From Oscillospiraceae bacterium NTUH-002-81 (GTDB lineage Bacteria > Bacillota > Clostridia > Lachnospirales > Lachnospiraceae), in NCBI GenBank assembly GCA_032620915.1, contig CP136052.1, positions 713,001-777,000 of the forward strand: 64,000 nucleotides of DNA. Direction: 5' to 3'. How positions within the stretch are numbered: the stretch's first letter is position 1; each line of letters opens with the position of its first letter. The position numbers and the translations under genes were made by a program. Under the pieces are notes generated by a model. The model had not been told where the DNA came from. It did no database searches and saw nothing but the letters and a program-made list of their open reading frames with translations. Below are positions 49,101 through 59,224 of the stretch, piece by piece.

Positions 49101-51218
49101 TTGGCTGGTAGAGAATATCCGTTAGAGAGAACCAGAAACATTGGTATTATGGCTCATATCGATGCAGGTAAAACTACACTGACAGAGCGTATCTTATACT
49201 ATACCGGTGTCAACTACAAAATCGGTGATACCCACGAAGGTACTGCTACCATGGACTGGATGGAGCAGGAGCAGGAGAGAGGTATTACTATCACATCTGC
49301 AGCAACAACCTGCCACTGGACTCTGGAAGACCACACAAAGGTTAAACCGGGTGCTCTGGAGCACAGAATCAACATCATCGACACACCTGGACACGTAGAC
49401 TTTACCGTAGAGGTTGAGCGTTCTCTTCGTGTACTGGACGGCGCTGTCGGCGTTTTCTGTGCAAAGGGTGGTGTTGAGCCGCAGTCTGAGAACGTATGGC
49501 GTCAGGCTGATACGTACAATGTACCCCGTATGGCATTCATCAACAAGATGGATATCCTGGGTGCAGATTTCTACAACGCTGTAGATCAGATCAAGACAAG
49601 ACTTGGCAAGAATGCCATTCCGGTACAGCTGCCTATCGGCAAGGAGGATGATTTCAAGGGAATCATCGACCTGTTCGAGATGGAAGCTTACATCTACAAT
49701 GATGAGAAGGGTGACGATATTTCCGTTACCGAGATTCCGGAAGACATGAAGGAAGACGCAGAGCTGTATCGTACAGACATGATCGAGAAGATCTGTGAGC
49801 TGGACGACGATCTGATGATGAAATACCTGGAAGGCGAAGAGCCGACCACAGAGGAGCTGAAAGCAGCCCTGAGAAAAGGAACCTGTGAGTGTACAGCAGT
49901 TCCGGTATGCTGCGGTTCCGCATACAGAAACAAAGGTGTTCAGAAGCTTCTGGACGCAATCCTTGAGTACATGCCTGCTCCTACAGACATCCCTGCAATC
50001 AAGGGTACCGACCTGGATGGCAACGAGATCGAGAGACACTCTTCTGATGACGAGCCTTTCGCAGCTCTGGCATTCAAGATCATGGCTGACCCGTTCGTAG
50101 GTAAGCTCGCATTCTTCCGTGTATATTCCGGTACGATGAACTCCGGTTCTTACGTGCTGAATGCAACAAAGGGCAAGAAAGAGCGTGTAGGACGTATCCT
50201 GCAGATGCATGCAAACAAGAGAGCAGAGCTGGATAAGGTTTACTCCGGTGATATCGCTGCCGCTGTTGGATTCAAGTTCACAACAACCGGTGATACCATC
50301 TGTGATGAGCAGCATCCGGTAATCCTTGAGTCCATGGAGTTCCCTGAGCCGGTTATCGAGCTGGCAATCGAGCCCAAGACCAAGGCTGGACAGGGCAAAC
50401 TCGGTGAGGCTCTTGCAAAACTTGCAGAAGAGGATCCGACATTCCGTGCACACACCAACCAGGAGACTGGACAGACCATCATCGCTGGTATGGGTGAGCT
50501 GCATCTGGAGATCATCGTTGACCGTCTGCTTCGTGAGTTCAAGGTAGAGGCAAACGTAGGTGCTCCTCAGGTTGCATATAAAGAGACCATCACAAAGGCT
50601 GTAGACGTAGACAGCAAGTATGCAAAACAGTCCGGTGGTCGTGGTCAGTATGGTCACTGTAAAGTACACTTCGAGCCGATGGATCCCAACGGCGAGGAGA
50701 CATTCAAGTTCGAGTCCAGCGTTGTCGGCGGTGCGATCCCGAAGGAGTACATCCCGGCTGTTGGCGAAGGTATCGAAGAGGCTACCAAGGCTGGTATCCT
50801 TGGCGGATTCCCGGTAGTTGGTGTATCTGCTAACGTATACGATGGTTCTTACCATGAGGTAGACTCCAGTGAGATGGCATTCCACATCGCAGGTTCCCTT
50901 GCATTTAAGGATGCTATGTCCAAGGCTAACCCGATCCTTCTTGAGCCTATCATGAAGGTTGAGGTTTCCATGCCTGAGGAGTACATGGGAGACGTTATCG
51001 GTGACATCAATGCCCGTCGTGGTCGTATCGAGGGTATGGAAGATGTCGGCGGCGGTAAGATGGTCAAGGGCTATGTTCCGCTGGCAGAGATGTTCGGATA
51101 CGCAACAGACCTTCGTTCCAAGACACAGGGACGTGGTAACTACTCCATGTTCTTCGAGAAATACGAGCAGGTACCGAAGAGTGTACAGGAAAAGGTTATC
51201 AACGACAAAACAAAATAA
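49101..51218 (+). CDS. fusA: elongation factor G
   Basis: A 705-residue translocation GTPase. G1 [10 protein letters not shown]2 region [13 protein letters not shown]3 DTPGHVDF and G4 NKMD are all present, followed by the EF-G domains to the C-terminus. Start codon TTG 49101 follows AAGGAGG. It lies 37 bases after rpsG in the str operon. Confidence 0.98.
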   Translation: MAGREYPLERTRNIGIMAHIDAGKTTLTERILYYTGVNYKIGDTHEGTATMDWMEQEQERGITITSAATTCHWTLEDHTKVKPGALEHRINIIDTPGHVDFTVEVERSLRVLDGAVGVFCAKGGVEPQSENVWRQADTYNVPRMAFINKMDILGADFYNAVDQIKTRLGKNAIPVQLPIGKEDDFKGIIDLFEMEAYIYNDEKGDDISVTEIPEDMKEDAELYRTDMIEKICELDDDLMMKYLEGEEPTTEELKAALRKGTCECTAVPVCCGSAYRNKGVQKLLDAILEYMPAPTDIPAIKGTDLDGNEIERHSSDDEPFAALAFKIMADPFVGKLAFFRVYSGTMNSGSYVLNATKGKKERVGRILQMHANKRAELDKVYSGDIAAAVGFKFTTTGDTICDEQHPVILESMEFPEPVIELAIEPKTKAGQGKLGEALAKLAEEDPTFRAHTNQETGQTIIAGMGELHLEIIVDRLLREFKVEANVGAPQVAYKETITKAVDVDSKYAKQSGGRGQYGHCKVHFEPMDPNGEETFKFESSVVGGAIPKEYIPAVGEGIEEATKAGILGGFPVVGVSANVYDGSYHEVDSSEMAFHIAGSLAFKDAMSKANPILLEPIMKVEVSMPEEYMGDVIGDINARRGRIEGMEDVGGGKMVKGYVPLAEMFGYATDLRSKTQGRGNYSMFFEKYEQVPKSVQEKVINDKTK

Positions 51219-51351
51219 TAGATTCTGCGTAAAATGGGCTTGAAAATATATCGTAATTGAAATATAATCTAAGATAGCCTATATTGAACAGAAACAAGTA
51301 AAACAAAGAAAATGCCCAAAGGCGATATCTATTTAAGGAGGACGTTTAAAA

Positions 51352-52545
51352 ATGGCTAAAGCTAAATTCGAGAGAACCAAACCGCATTGTAATATCGGAA
51401 CCATTGGTCACGTTGACCATGGTAAGACCACTCTGACAGCTGCTATCACAAAGGTACTGTCTGAGAGAGTTGCTGGTAACACAGCTACAGACTTCGAGAA
51501 CATCGATAAGGCTCCGGAGGAAAGAGAGCGTGGTATCACAATTTCCACAGCACACGTTGAGTACGAGACAGAGCACAGACACTATGCACACGTTGACTGC
51601 CCTGGACATGCTGACTACGTTAAGAACATGATCACTGGTGCAGCTCAGATGGATGGCGCTATCCTTGTAGTAGCTGCTACAGACGGTGTTATGGCTCAGA
51701 CAAAGGAGCACATCCTTCTGTCCCGTCAGGTAGGCGTACCTTACATCGTTGTATTCATGAACAAGTGCGATATGGTAGACGACGAGGAGCTGCTTGAGCT
51801 GGTTGAGATGGAGATCAGAGACCTGCTGAACGAGTATGAGTTCCCGGGCGATGACACACCGGTTATCCAGGGTTCCGCTCTGAAGGCTCTGGAAGATCCG
51901 TCCAGCGAGTGGGGCGACAAGATCATGGAGCTCATGGATGCTGTTGACAGCTACATTCCGGATCCTCAGCGTGACACAGATAAGCCGTTCCTGATGCCTG
52001 TAGAGGATGTATTCACCATCACAGGTCGTGGTACTGTTGCTACTGGTAGAGTAGAGCGTGGTGTTCTGCACCTGAACGATGAGGTTGAGATCCTCGGCGT
52101 TAAGGAAGACAAGAAGAAGACCGTTGTAACCGGTATCGAGATGTTCCGTAAGCTCCTTGACGAGGCTCAGGCTGGTGATAACATCGGTGCACTGCTTCGT
52201 GGTGTTCAGAGAACAGAGATCGTTCGTGGTCAGGTTCTTGCTAAACCCGGCAGCGTTACTTGCCACAAGAAATTTACCGCTCAGGTATACGTTCTGACTA
52301 AGGACGAGGGTGGCCGTCATACACCTTTCTTCAACAACTACAGACCTCAGTTCTACTTCAGAACAACTGACGTTACAGGCGTTATCAACCTTCCGGAAGG
52401 AACCGAGATGTGCATGCCTGGTGATAACGTAGAGATGACCATCGAGCTGATCCATCCGATCGCTATGGAGCAGGGTCTTACATTCGCTATCCGTGAGGGT
52501 GGCCGTACAGTAGGATCTGGCCGTGTAGCTACCGTTATCGAGTAA
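51352..52545 (+). CDS. tuf: elongation factor Tu
   Basis: A 397-residue protein delivering aminoacyl-tRNA to the ribosome: GHVDHGKTT (G1), RGITIST (G2), DCPGHADY (G3), NKCDMVD (G4). AAGGAGG precedes ATG 51352. Last gene of the str operon; the mobile element starts within about 200 bases downstream. Full length, no shifts. Confidence 0.98.
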   Translation: MAKAKFERTKPHCNIGTIGHVDHGKTTLTAAITKVLSERVAGNTATDFENIDKAPEERERGITISTAHVEYETEHRHYAHVDCPGHADYVKNMITGAAQMDGAILVVAATDGVMAQTKEHILLSRQVGVPYIVVFMNKCDMVDDEELLELVEMEIRDLLNEYEFPGDDTPVIQGSALKALEDPSSEWGDKIMELMDAVDSYIPDPQRDTDKPFLMPVEDVFTITGRGTVATGRVERGVLHLNDEVEILGVKEDKKKTVVTGIEMFRKLLDEAQAGDNIGALLRGVQRTEIVRGQVLAKPGSVTCHKKFTAQVYVLTKDEGGRHTPFFNNYRPQFYFRTTDVTGVINLPEGTEMCMPGDNVEMTIELIHPIAMEQGLTFAIREGGRTVGSGRVATVIE

Positions 52546-52555
52546 GCAAGCACTG

Positions 52556-52640
52556 AACACTTAGTGAGCGCGTAGCGCGAATTTAGTGTGAAGGCTGTTC
52601 TTTGAGCGTAGTGAGAAGAACTACTTCGATATAATCATTA
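52556..52640 (+). repeat. structured intergenic element related in outline to the 121-bp repeats
   Basis: CACTTAGTGAGCGCG-TAGC-GCG...TTTAGTGTGAAGGCTGTTC has the same order of CACTTAG, TTAGTG, GAAGGC and GTTC boxes as the rplJ-rplL repeat unit, but with other stems. It is in the 3' part of the tuf transcript. The relation is one of layout; overall identity is limited. Confidence 0.5.
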
Positions 52641-52736
52641 TAATTATATAAGTACCGCAAGGTACATTGTGTCCAAACGTAAGATACCCCGGAACCGCAA
52701 GGCTTAATAGTGACAAGTAACTATTTTGTCGCAGAG

Positions 52737-52768
52737 AACGGTGTGACCCGAAGGTCACGCCGTTTTTC
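52737..52768 (+). terminator. terminator downstream of tuf, overlapping the recombinase 3' end
   Basis: AACGGTGTGACC and GGTCACGCCGTT form a 12-bp stem (one G-T pair) with loop CGAA, followed by TTTTTC on the plus strand. The stop codon of the minus-strand recombinase (52755-52757) lies inside the stem, so the element boundary must be close by. Confidence 0.82.
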
Positions 52769-54401
52769 TGTGTTCATAGGTTGTTTGCGTGATGATAGGC
52801 TCGGAAATAACGGGAATATCTACATCGTCCACGAAGTTGAAGAAAATCTTCACTTTCTGCTTGCGCTTGCCGCTGGATTTGTCCGGGGCATAGACGATGA
52901 TTTTCTTGATATACTCGTTCACGATGGTCTGTGTCAGCTCCTCCACATCCACATATTTCTGTGTCAGGGCGATAAAGGCATCCAGACCGTCGTTCATTTC
53001 TTCCCGCTGTTCCACCCATTCTTCGATAACTTCAATTTCGAGCTTTAACCGTTCCTGCTCCGCTTCATAGTCCGCAGACATCTTTCTGTATCTGTCCTGA
53101 TTGAGATTTCCAAGAACATAGTCCTCGTACAGCCGGGCGATGATGACATCCAGATCGGCAAGGCGTTTCTTTGCCTGTTCCAGCTTCTTTTTGTCATCCC
53201 GGATGCTGCGCTCCTGGTCAGTCCTGCGGCATTGCAGCCATTCCTCCTGAAAACCGTCCACATCGCTTCGGATATACTCATTGACTGCCCGGATGCGTTC
53301 CAGAACGATTTCACGAAGCACATCTTCCCGGATATAGTGGGCAGTACAAGTACCACGGTTGCTCTTGTAGTTGTTGCAGACGTAGTGATCCTGCTTGCCC
53401 TCAAAGTTTTTGCTTGTGGCAAAGTGGAGCTTGCCGCCGCAATCGGCACAAAACAGAAGCCCGGAGAACAATCCCTGCCGTTCCGCTTTTGCAGGGCGGC
53501 GTTTGTTTTTCCTCAGTTCCTGCACCCTGTCAAACTGTGCCTGAGATACAATCGCTTCCTGTGTGTCCGGCAGATAAAACATATTCTCCGGCTCATTGGG
53601 AATCCGCTTTTTCAGCTTGTAGGACTTGGAATAAGTCTTGAAGTTGCAGGTACAGCCTGTGTACTCCTGCCGTTCCAAAATCCCTACAATGGACTGGTTG
53701 CCCCAGTGGTACGGTCTTTCCGGCATCGGCTTTTTCTTTCGCTTGGCATAGAGTGCCTTTGCAGTCAGAATCTGCTTTTCTTCCAGAATCCTTGCAATCT
53801 GCTCCGGGCCTTTGCTGTCAATGCAAAGGTCGAAGATGAGCTTGACTACCGGAGCCGCTTCTTCATCCAGAATCCAGTGATCCTTGTCCTCCGGGTCACA
53901 GCGGTATCCGTAGGGCGGTTTGCCCATGTGCTTCCCACTGGTTCCTCTCTGCCGCAAACTGACACGGACTTTCTTGCTGGTATCACGGGGATACCACTCG
54001 TTGAACAGATTACGGATTGCGGCGAAGCCCTCGCTGTCTCCCCGGTTGCTGTCTACGCCATCATTTATAGCGATAAAGCGGACATCATAACTCGGAAAGA
54101 TAATATCCGTATATTGTCCAACAGTCAGATAGTCACGACCAAAGCGGCTGAGGTCTTTGACCAGCCAGCAGCCCACAAGCCCCTGCTTGACAAGCTCAAA
54201 GCCTTCCTGCACACCGGGACGATTGAAGTTCGTCCCCGTATAACCGTCATCCACCAGAATTTTCAGGTTTGTATACCCGTGGTCACGGGCATATCGGGTT
54301 AAATACTCTCTCTGATTTGCGATACTGTTACTCTCGCCTTCCTGGGCATCCTCGTTGCTCAGACGGCAATAGAGAATGGTAATTTTCTGCTGATCCAACA
54401 T
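52755..54401 (-). CDS. large serine recombinase (site-specific integrase/excisionase)
   Basis: A 548-residue protein. The resolvase domain starts ITILYCRLSNEDAQEGESNS (catalytic Ser in YCRLS), with the LSRFGRDYLTVGQY segment. A recombinase domain (GKPPYGYRCDPEDKDHWILD), zinc ribbon (CADCGGKLHF...CTAHYI), coiled coil and a DUF4368-type C-terminus follow. It catalyses integration and excision of the element. ATG 54401 has AAGGAGG upstream; a longer frame to 54488 lacks one. Its 3' end overlaps the tuf terminator. Confidence 0.93.
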   Translation of the reverse strand: MLDQQKITILYCRLSNEDAQEGESNSIANQREYLTRYARDHGYTNLKILVDDGYTGTNFNRPGVQEGFELVKQGLVGCWLVKDLSRFGRDYLTVGQYTDIIFPSYDVRFIAINDGVDSNRGDSEGFAAIRNLFNEWYPRDTSKKVRVSLRQRGTSGKHMGKPPYGYRCDPEDKDHWILDEEAAPVVKLIFDLCIDSKGPEQIARILEEKQILTAKALYAKRKKKPMPERPYHWGNQSIVGILERQEYTGCTCNFKTYSKSYKLKKRIPNEPENMFYLPDTQEAIVSQAQFDRVQELRKNKRRPAKAERQGLFSGLLFCADCGGKLHFATSKNFEGKQDHYVCNNYKSNRGTCTAHYIREDVLREIVLERIRAVNEYIRSDVDGFQEEWLQCRRTDQERSIRDDKKKLEQAKKRLADLDVIIARLYEDYVLGNLNQDRYRKMSADYEAEQERLKLEIEVIEEWVEQREEMNDGLDAFIALTQKYVDVEELTQTIVNEYIKKIIVYAPDKSSGKRKQKVKIFFNFVDDVDIPVISEPIITQTTYEHRKTA

Positions 54402-54481
54402 AATATCCTCCTTCGGTGGTTGGTCAGCCGACAGTACCGTTGTGCATATTGGAATTATATCATGCTTTTGTGTCGCAGTCA

Positions 54482-54784
54482 TTAACAAATCACCCCCTTG
54501 TCAGAAAAAATGAGCCGTTTTACCTTGTCGGTAAGTGGCTCATTTCCGTCACACTCCGTTTCAATCACATACCATGTGTTTCCGATCTTGCACTCAATGG
54601 TTTTGCAGAAAGAGGACTGTGCCGCTTCCCAACGCTTGCGGCATTCTTCCAGAAAATCAATAGGCGGCTCAAAAATCGGATCGAAGCAGGAGCAAATATC
54701 AATATAGCCGATGGCATCGTTGATTTCTTCCATCGGGGCATCTTCCATAATCATCTTGTTAATTTCCTCTACGGTTTTCTTCAT
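54482..54784 (-). CDS. small conserved element protein, function unknown
   Basis: A 100-residue acidic protein: KKTVEEINKMIMEDAPMEEI, then IDICSCFDPIFEPPIDFLEE and CKIGNTWYVIETECDGNEPL. No TM or DNA-binding motif is seen. ATG 54784 is taken, but TTG 54790 has the better spacing to AAGGA. It sits between the recombinase and the relaxase genes in the same direction. I do not recognise the family. Confidence 0.62.
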   Translation of the reverse strand: MKKTVEEINKMIMEDAPMEEINDAIGYIDICSCFDPIFEPPIDFLEECRKRWEAAQSSFCKTIECKIGNTWYVIETECDGNEPLTDKVKRLIFSDKGVIC

Positions 54785-54802
54785 AGGCAAATAGTTCCTT
54801 TC

Positions 54803-56092
54803 TTAAATTTCCATGTCCTGTCCACGATTGCGGGCAGGGTGTTTGTGTTCATACAGTTCCTTTCCCCTGGCGAGGATGGCATTGATAAAAGCCCAGACCT
54901 TTTCAGATGCAATCTCAATCGCATCCAGGAAAGGCTGGGCTTTCTGTTTCAGCTCCTCATAGTCTTTGTTCAGTTTTTCAAAACGGTCTTTCCATATCTT
55001 TGCGTTTTTATCTGCCTGCTCGAATTTCTGCTTGTATTTCAGCTTCTCAGACTTTTCCGCAAAGCTGCTGACCGCATAATCCTTTAGCGTGCGGCACTCA
55101 TCCGCCGTCATGGTAACATTTCCCGTAATGGGATTTTTCTTGCCCATCGACTCAATCTCATGTGCAGTCATAGCAACAGACTTAGCAGCCTGAGTTTCCT
55201 TTTTCAGAGCTTCCAGTTTCTTTTTCTGCTTCTCCGTGGCAGCTTTGGCATCCGCTAAGCTCTGCTCGGCCTGTGTCACCTGTCCGGTCACAGCTTCCAA
55301 ACGCTGCTGTTCGGCCTGTACCTTGAACTGTGTCACCGTCAGATGTTCCTCGGTACTGCCACGCTCTCCACGCTCCACATCGGTATATCCGGCGGCTCGC
55401 ATGAAATTAAAAAAGTCATCCTGCAGCACACTGTAGGACGACTTCAAAATCTTTTTCCCTTTTGCGTTCAACATCGGATTTCCGTTTTCATCAAGAACGG
55501 GTTTGGATTCCCACTTCTTACTGCGGCTGACCTGTGTGATCGTTTCCTTTACCGTTCCCCGGAGGGATTCATCCTTGCATCGCTTCGACCACAGGATTTG
55601 TTTCTCCACCACCGGGATATAAACCACATGAAGGTGATAGTGGTACACATCCTCACCCAGAGCTTCCGACATTGCCCGGTTGCGCTCGTCGGCATGCATT
55701 ACAGCGGAGAGGATATACTGCTCACCGCCCACAATCTCCACGGCGGCTTTGTAGGCATCGGCATAGAACTGTTTGGCATATTCATAGCCGCCGTGGTTGT
55801 GGAAGTAGGCAGAGTTTACATCAAACAGCAGCTCCCCATATTTCACCGCATCGGCTTTCAGACCACGGGTGGAGATAACACCATCTGCAATCATCTGATC
55901 GAACATGGCGGCATAGCTGTCGGTAGGTTTCTTGAAGTGGACATTGCGGTGGGTCTGGGTGGTATCAATATCTTGATTGGAGTAGCTGTCTTTTTCTCGC
56001 TCGTTATGCTCCTGAACTTTCGCCACATCGTCGAGGGTGGGCAAGTCCTGGTTACGGGCAAAGGTACGGTCAATTCCATCGTTTCTTGCCAT
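54803..56092 (-). CDS. MobV-family relaxase (plasmid mobilization, Mob/Pre)
   Basis: A 429-residue relaxase that nicks oriT and starts DNA transfer using a conjugation machine from elsewhere. N-terminal ARNDGIDRTFARNQDLPTLD and NVHFKKPTDSYAAMFDQMIA, the metal-binding motif HYHLHVVYIPV, and a long coiled coil from residue 260 match MobV proteins. ATG 56092 has AAAGGA upstream. An oriT-like sequence lies 50-90 bases upstream of the gene (56143-56182). Same direction as the recombinase. Confidence 0.88.
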   Translation of the reverse strand: MARNDGIDRTFARNQDLPTLDDVAKVQEHNEREKDSYSNQDIDTTQTHRNVHFKKPTDSYAAMFDQMIADGVISTRGLKADAVKYGELLFDVNSAYFHNHGGYEYAKQFYADAYKAAVEIVGGEQYILSAVMHADERNRAMSEALGEDVYHYHLHVVYIPVVEKQILWSKRCKDESLRGTVKETITQVSRSKKWESKPVLDENGNPMLNAKGKKILKSSYSVLQDDFFNFMRAAGYTDVERGERGSTEEHLTVTQFKVQAEQQRLEAVTGQVTQAEQSLADAKAATEKQKKKLEALKKETQAAKSVAMTAHEIESMGKKNPITGNVTMTADECRTLKDYAVSSFAEKSEKLKYKQKFEQADKNAKIWKDRFEKLNKDYEELKQKAQPFLDAIEIASEKVWAFINAILARGKELYEHKHPARNRGQDMEI

Positions 56093-56142
56093 AGGTTTTT
56101 TCCTTTCTTTCGAGAGTAGCAGACGGGCGGGGCTGCGGGGAT

Positions 56143-56385
56143 GCACTTCTGCGGAAGTGTAATAACCCACTATAACACTTTCATCCATTCTGGCTGCAAA
56201 GTGCCGTGGGCTCTCCCGAGGGGGTGTGCGGTCACTGCGGTGACCTCTGCTGACCAAGGCAAAATGTCTGCAACTTTTCCCATGGTCAGCCCGTCTGCAT
56301 GAAGCTGTTCTGCGGAACGTTTCTTGCAGACGTTGGCAGCGTCTTTCACTGCCATCCATAGGCAGCACTGCGGTGTGCCTATGGG
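56143..56385 (-). other. candidate oriT and associated inverted repeats upstream of mobV
   Basis: On the minus strand, 56182-56143 contains AAGTGTTATAGTGGGTTATT followed by ACACTT, matching the layout of the pMV158 oriT core as I recall it (TAGTGTG/TTA between inverted arms). Arms AAGTGT/ACACTT flank it, and a second hairpin CACTTC-CGCA-GAAGTG follows. Further inverted repeats are GCTGACCA/TGGTCAGC (56249-56256 with 56283-56290), GGTCAC/GTGACC (56230-56245) and CCATAGGCA/TGCCTATGG (56356-56364 with 56376-56384). No gene lies in 56093-56418. Confidence 0.68.
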
Positions 56386-56418
56386 GACGGGAGATGCGAG
56401 GGGCTGTTGCCGGGGGCA

Positions 56419-56634
56419 TCACTTCTCCCGTCTTTGCTGCCATACAATGTCGCATCCCAGCACATCGGCAAGCTCCAATACTTCCTTGTATCGGATGCTT
56501 TCCCGCTGTAATTTTGCGGACAGGTTGGAAACGCTGTCGCTCCATCCGTACTCGTCCGAGAGCAGGTCAACAACTTCCTGCATGGTCATCCCAGCACGGA
56601 TGATCTGTGCCTTGATTTCATTGCGTACATTCAT
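56419..56634 (-). CDS. small XRE-like helix-turn-helix protein
   Basis: A 71-residue protein: NVRNEIKAQIIRAGMTMQEV, then SVSNLSAKLQRESIRYKEVL and ELADVLGCDIVWQQ. The helix pattern is that of a Cro/XRE-type DNA-binding protein. ATG 56634 has GGAGGA 9 bases upstream; the longer upstream frame has no support. It probably regulates the relaxase or replication genes of the element. Confidence 0.75.
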   Translation of the reverse strand: MNVRNEIKAQIIRAGMTMQEVVDLLSDEYGWSDSVSNLSAKLQRESIRYKEVLELADVLGCDIVWQQRREK

Positions 56635-57033
56635 ATTGAAAAATCCTCCATAATTCTGTTTGTGGTTCGGTACAATCTCTGCACCCCAAAACGGAGCAGA
56701 TACACCGAACAGTGAAAAATCTGCAATCTCTGAAATCCGTTCAGAATTTTGCTTGTGATGTCCTGTCCATATATGACCATATCCCGCTTTACTGTTTCGT
56801 GTGATTTGGTCTGGAAAAATGAAAACATCTATTGTTCCGTGAACAGGGTACACGGTTCAGAGAAGCACGATTTCGTGAAATAGCTTCGTCCTGCGGTCAA
56901 AAACTTTGCTGTTTCCATTGCCATTGATTTTCAATACCCGAAAACAGGTTGTCTCTGAAAGCCGTTGTTTCCTATAATGGGAGAAAACAGGGGTAAATGC
57001 TGCGTACATACGTACAGAGCATGACTGGCAAAA
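56635..57033 (-). other. 399-bp gene-free stretch in the element
   Basis: No convincing gene. It includes the 5' region of the XRE-like gene and, near 57002-57015, copies of TACATACGTAC that recur as GTACGTACGTAC at 57053-57066 inside the helicase gene end. Possibly a regulatory or replication site; nothing else is visible. Confidence 0.35.
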
Positions 57034-58407
57034 TCAATCCCGCCATTCCTCCGGTACGTACGTACATGACGAAACATCGTAAAACCCATTTATATGAGGC
57101 CTTGCCACAGCTTCCACACCCATAAATCCCCACACCCGCCGTCCGGCAGAGTTGGTGATGTTGTTGCAATGTTCCAGATTGAATCTCCCGGCATTGGCAA
57201 TCATGGCGTCGCTGAAGCTGCGGGCTTTCAGCGGTGCAAGGGAATTTTCTTCGCACCACATCCGGTAGATTTCATAGAAATCCTTGGAGCTGATGGACGC
57301 ATCCGCTTTGCACCGGATGTATCCCTCCGATTCCATGAAATCAAAGATATTATTATTGTCACGCTTGACCGCTTCCCGATTTTCACGGATGCGGTCACTC
57401 TCCGAAAACTTAAAGTTGTTGGCAACGAGCCGCTGCAATCCTTCGAACGCCCACAGGAAGATGCCCTCAGCTTCGGCTTTCATCTTCTCAGCAAGGTCGG
57501 GATCGTCGGCTCTGCCCACGGGCTTTTCCTTGGTAGTCAGTACAAGCTGTCTGCGGTAAAAGCCGTCGCTGCGGTCATACAGGGCTTGCAGATCACCATT
57601 GCTGAATGCCAGCAACCGGGCAAACATCCAGCCCTGATAACTCTGCTTGCCCTTGCGTTCCAAGTCCATTTTGCCCTGTGCAGTCACGATGGATTTTACA
57701 TAGTTGGTCTGACGCAGAGCTTCCATCCGCATATCATCATCCACGCACAGCAGGATGTGTTCCAGATCGGCACGGGCAAAACGGTTTTCAGAAATCTTCC
57801 CGATGCTGCCGTCTTTCATATTCGTGCCGAAGATGGTGGACAGCACCGCACCGATTTGGGATTTGCCCTCACCGCCGTTGCCCTTAATCACCATCATGCG
57901 CTGACCTTTGTTGGATGGAATCAGGCAGTAGCCAATGAACTCCTGCAAGGTGGGGATGTCCTCTGCATAGAGTAGTCCATCCAGAAAGTTCAGCCAGATC
58001 ACCGGTGCAGGAGCATCGGGATTATAGCCGACAGGCAGACGGCTTCGCACGATAGCCGGTCTGCCTTCGGTGAAAGTGCCGTTCAAGAGCAGCGTACCGT
58101 TGGCAACATGGATGCGATCCTGCTCCGGAGGGAAGTCAGACACCTGCGCTTCCAGTTTCAGCACTTCCAGAATGTTGGTGATCTTCCGTGGGATGTTGTT
58201 CACGGCACAAAATTTCAGCTTGTCGTAAATCTCCCCACGCAGAGGAAGGTCATCCGTCACTCGACCATCGGGCGTGAAAAAAGCTCCGTTTGCGAAGATG
58301 ATTCTGCGCTCATGCAGAAATTCTTCACAAAACAGAGCTTCGTTGATGTTCTGCCCGTCAAACCAGACAGGCAAATTCATATTAGGCGTTTTCCGGTTCT
58401 TCGCCAC
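57034..58407 (-). CDS. phage/plasmid-type D5/P4 primase-helicase
   Basis: A 457-residue SF3 helicase of the D5_N/P4 type. Walker A GNGGEGKSQIG, Walker B-like HILLCVDDDMR and an arginine-finger region (NGDLQALYDRSDGFYRRQLV) are present; the C-terminus carries a winged-helix-like domain. Start GTG 58407 follows GGAGG by 9 bases and lies inside the end of the CHC2 primase gene (31-bp overlap), so the two work as a split primase-helicase for autonomous or induced replication of the element. Confidence 0.87.
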   Translation of the reverse strand: MAKNRKTPNMNLPVWFDGQNINEALFCEEFLHERRIIFANGAFFTPDGRVTDDLPLRGEIYDKLKFCAVNNIPRKITNILEVLKLEAQVSDFPPEQDRIHVANGTLLLNGTFTEGRPAIVRSRLPVGYNPDAPAPVIWLNFLDGLLYAEDIPTLQEFIGYCLIPSNKGQRMMVIKGNGGEGKSQIGAVLSTIFGTNMKDGSIGKISENRFARADLEHILLCVDDDMRMEALRQTNYVKSIVTAQGKMDLERKGKQSYQGWMFARLLAFSNGDLQALYDRSDGFYRRQLVLTTKEKPVGRADDPDLAEKMKAEAEGIFLWAFEGLQRLVANNFKFSESDRIRENREAVKRDNNNIFDFMESEGYIRCKADASISSKDFYEIYRMWCEENSLAPLKARSFSDAMIANAGRFNLEHCNNITNSAGRRVWGFMGVEAVARPHINGFYDVSSCTYVPEEWRD

Positions 58408-59003
58408 GGTGCGCCACCTCCTTTTTTCTTTCGTGCGGTATACTCTTGCAGAAAAGCAATTTTGTCGTCCTGCATCAGCTTGTCCACCAATGCCACCCGT
58501 TCTTCCAGATCACCCACCGTCAGCACATCTGCCATATATTCGATATAGCAGTGCATCTGGCAGGCTTCCACAAAACGGTCATCCAGAGCATCTTCCGGTG
58601 TCTTGGGTGCGTATCGTACTTTCCAATCTTCCAGCAGATGCAGATAATCCGTCAGCACCCGGAAACACAGCATTTCATCCTCCCGTAACTGACGGATATA
58701 GGGACGCTTCGGCTTGACCATAGCTGCGGCAGTGGGCGGTTTTGGGTCAAGTCCAAAGTCCGCAGCCAGCTTTTGCGCTGCTTCATAGCTGCTCAGATCG
58801 AACGACCTTGCCACGAAGTCGATCACATCCCCCTTGACTCCGCAGCCAAAGCAGAAGAAATAATCCTCATTCAGCTTCATGCTCGGATGCCTGTCATTGT
58901 GGAACGGGCAGCAAGCCATGCCGTTTCGGTTGACTTTCAGCCCGTAGTGTTCGGCGGCTTGCTTTACGCTGATTGCCACCTTGATGGTTTCATAGATTGT
59001 CAT
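58377..59003 (-). CDS. CHC2 zinc-finger DNA primase, short form
   Basis: A 208-residue protein: IKVAISVKQAAEHYGLKV, then the CHC2 zinc finger CCPFHNDRHPSMKLNEDYFF and CFGCGVKGDVIDFV. The full TOPRIM catalytic domain is absent, so it is a short primase-type DNA-binding subunit that acts with the overlapping helicase. ATG 59003 follows GGAGG by 6 bases. Confidence 0.87.
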   Translation of the reverse strand: MTIYETIKVAISVKQAAEHYGLKVNRNGMACCPFHNDRHPSMKLNEDYFFCFGCGVKGDVIDFVARSFDLSSYEAAQKLAADFGLDPKPPTAAAMVKPKRPYIRQLREDEMLCFRVLTDYLHLLEDWKVRYAPKTPEDALDDRFVEACQMHCYIEYMADVLTVGDLEERVALVDKLMQDDKIAFLQEYTARKKKGGGAPWRRTGKRLI

Positions 59004-59092
59004 AGAAAACCTCCGTTCATAGTATTCAGAAAGCACGAAACACCCGCCGTGATTGGCAGGTGCTTCGCTCCGTCTACTATTGTTATGCCGGA

Positions 59093-59212
59093 TTTTTCAA
59101 AAAACAGGCTAATCGGAGGACAACCCCGTTTCAAAAAACAGGACAACTTATGGATAGATGTAGATTTCTTTACATTAGCATGATAGAATTAAGAAAATGA
59201 AAAAACAGGACA
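59093..59212 (+). repeat. iteron-like direct repeats in the divergent intergenic region
   Basis: The 221-base divergent region 59004-59224 holds three copies of the box AAAAAACAGG: TTTTTCAAAAAACAGGCT (59093-59110), GTTTCAAAAAACAGGAC (near 59128-59144) and ATGAAAAAACAGGACAGG (near 59198-59215). An imperfect hairpin CACCCGCC/GGCAGGTG lies at 59041-59062. It could be a replication origin or a shared operator for the primase and DUF6076 genes. Confidence 0.55.
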
Positions 59213-59224
59213 GGAGGGGCAAGC

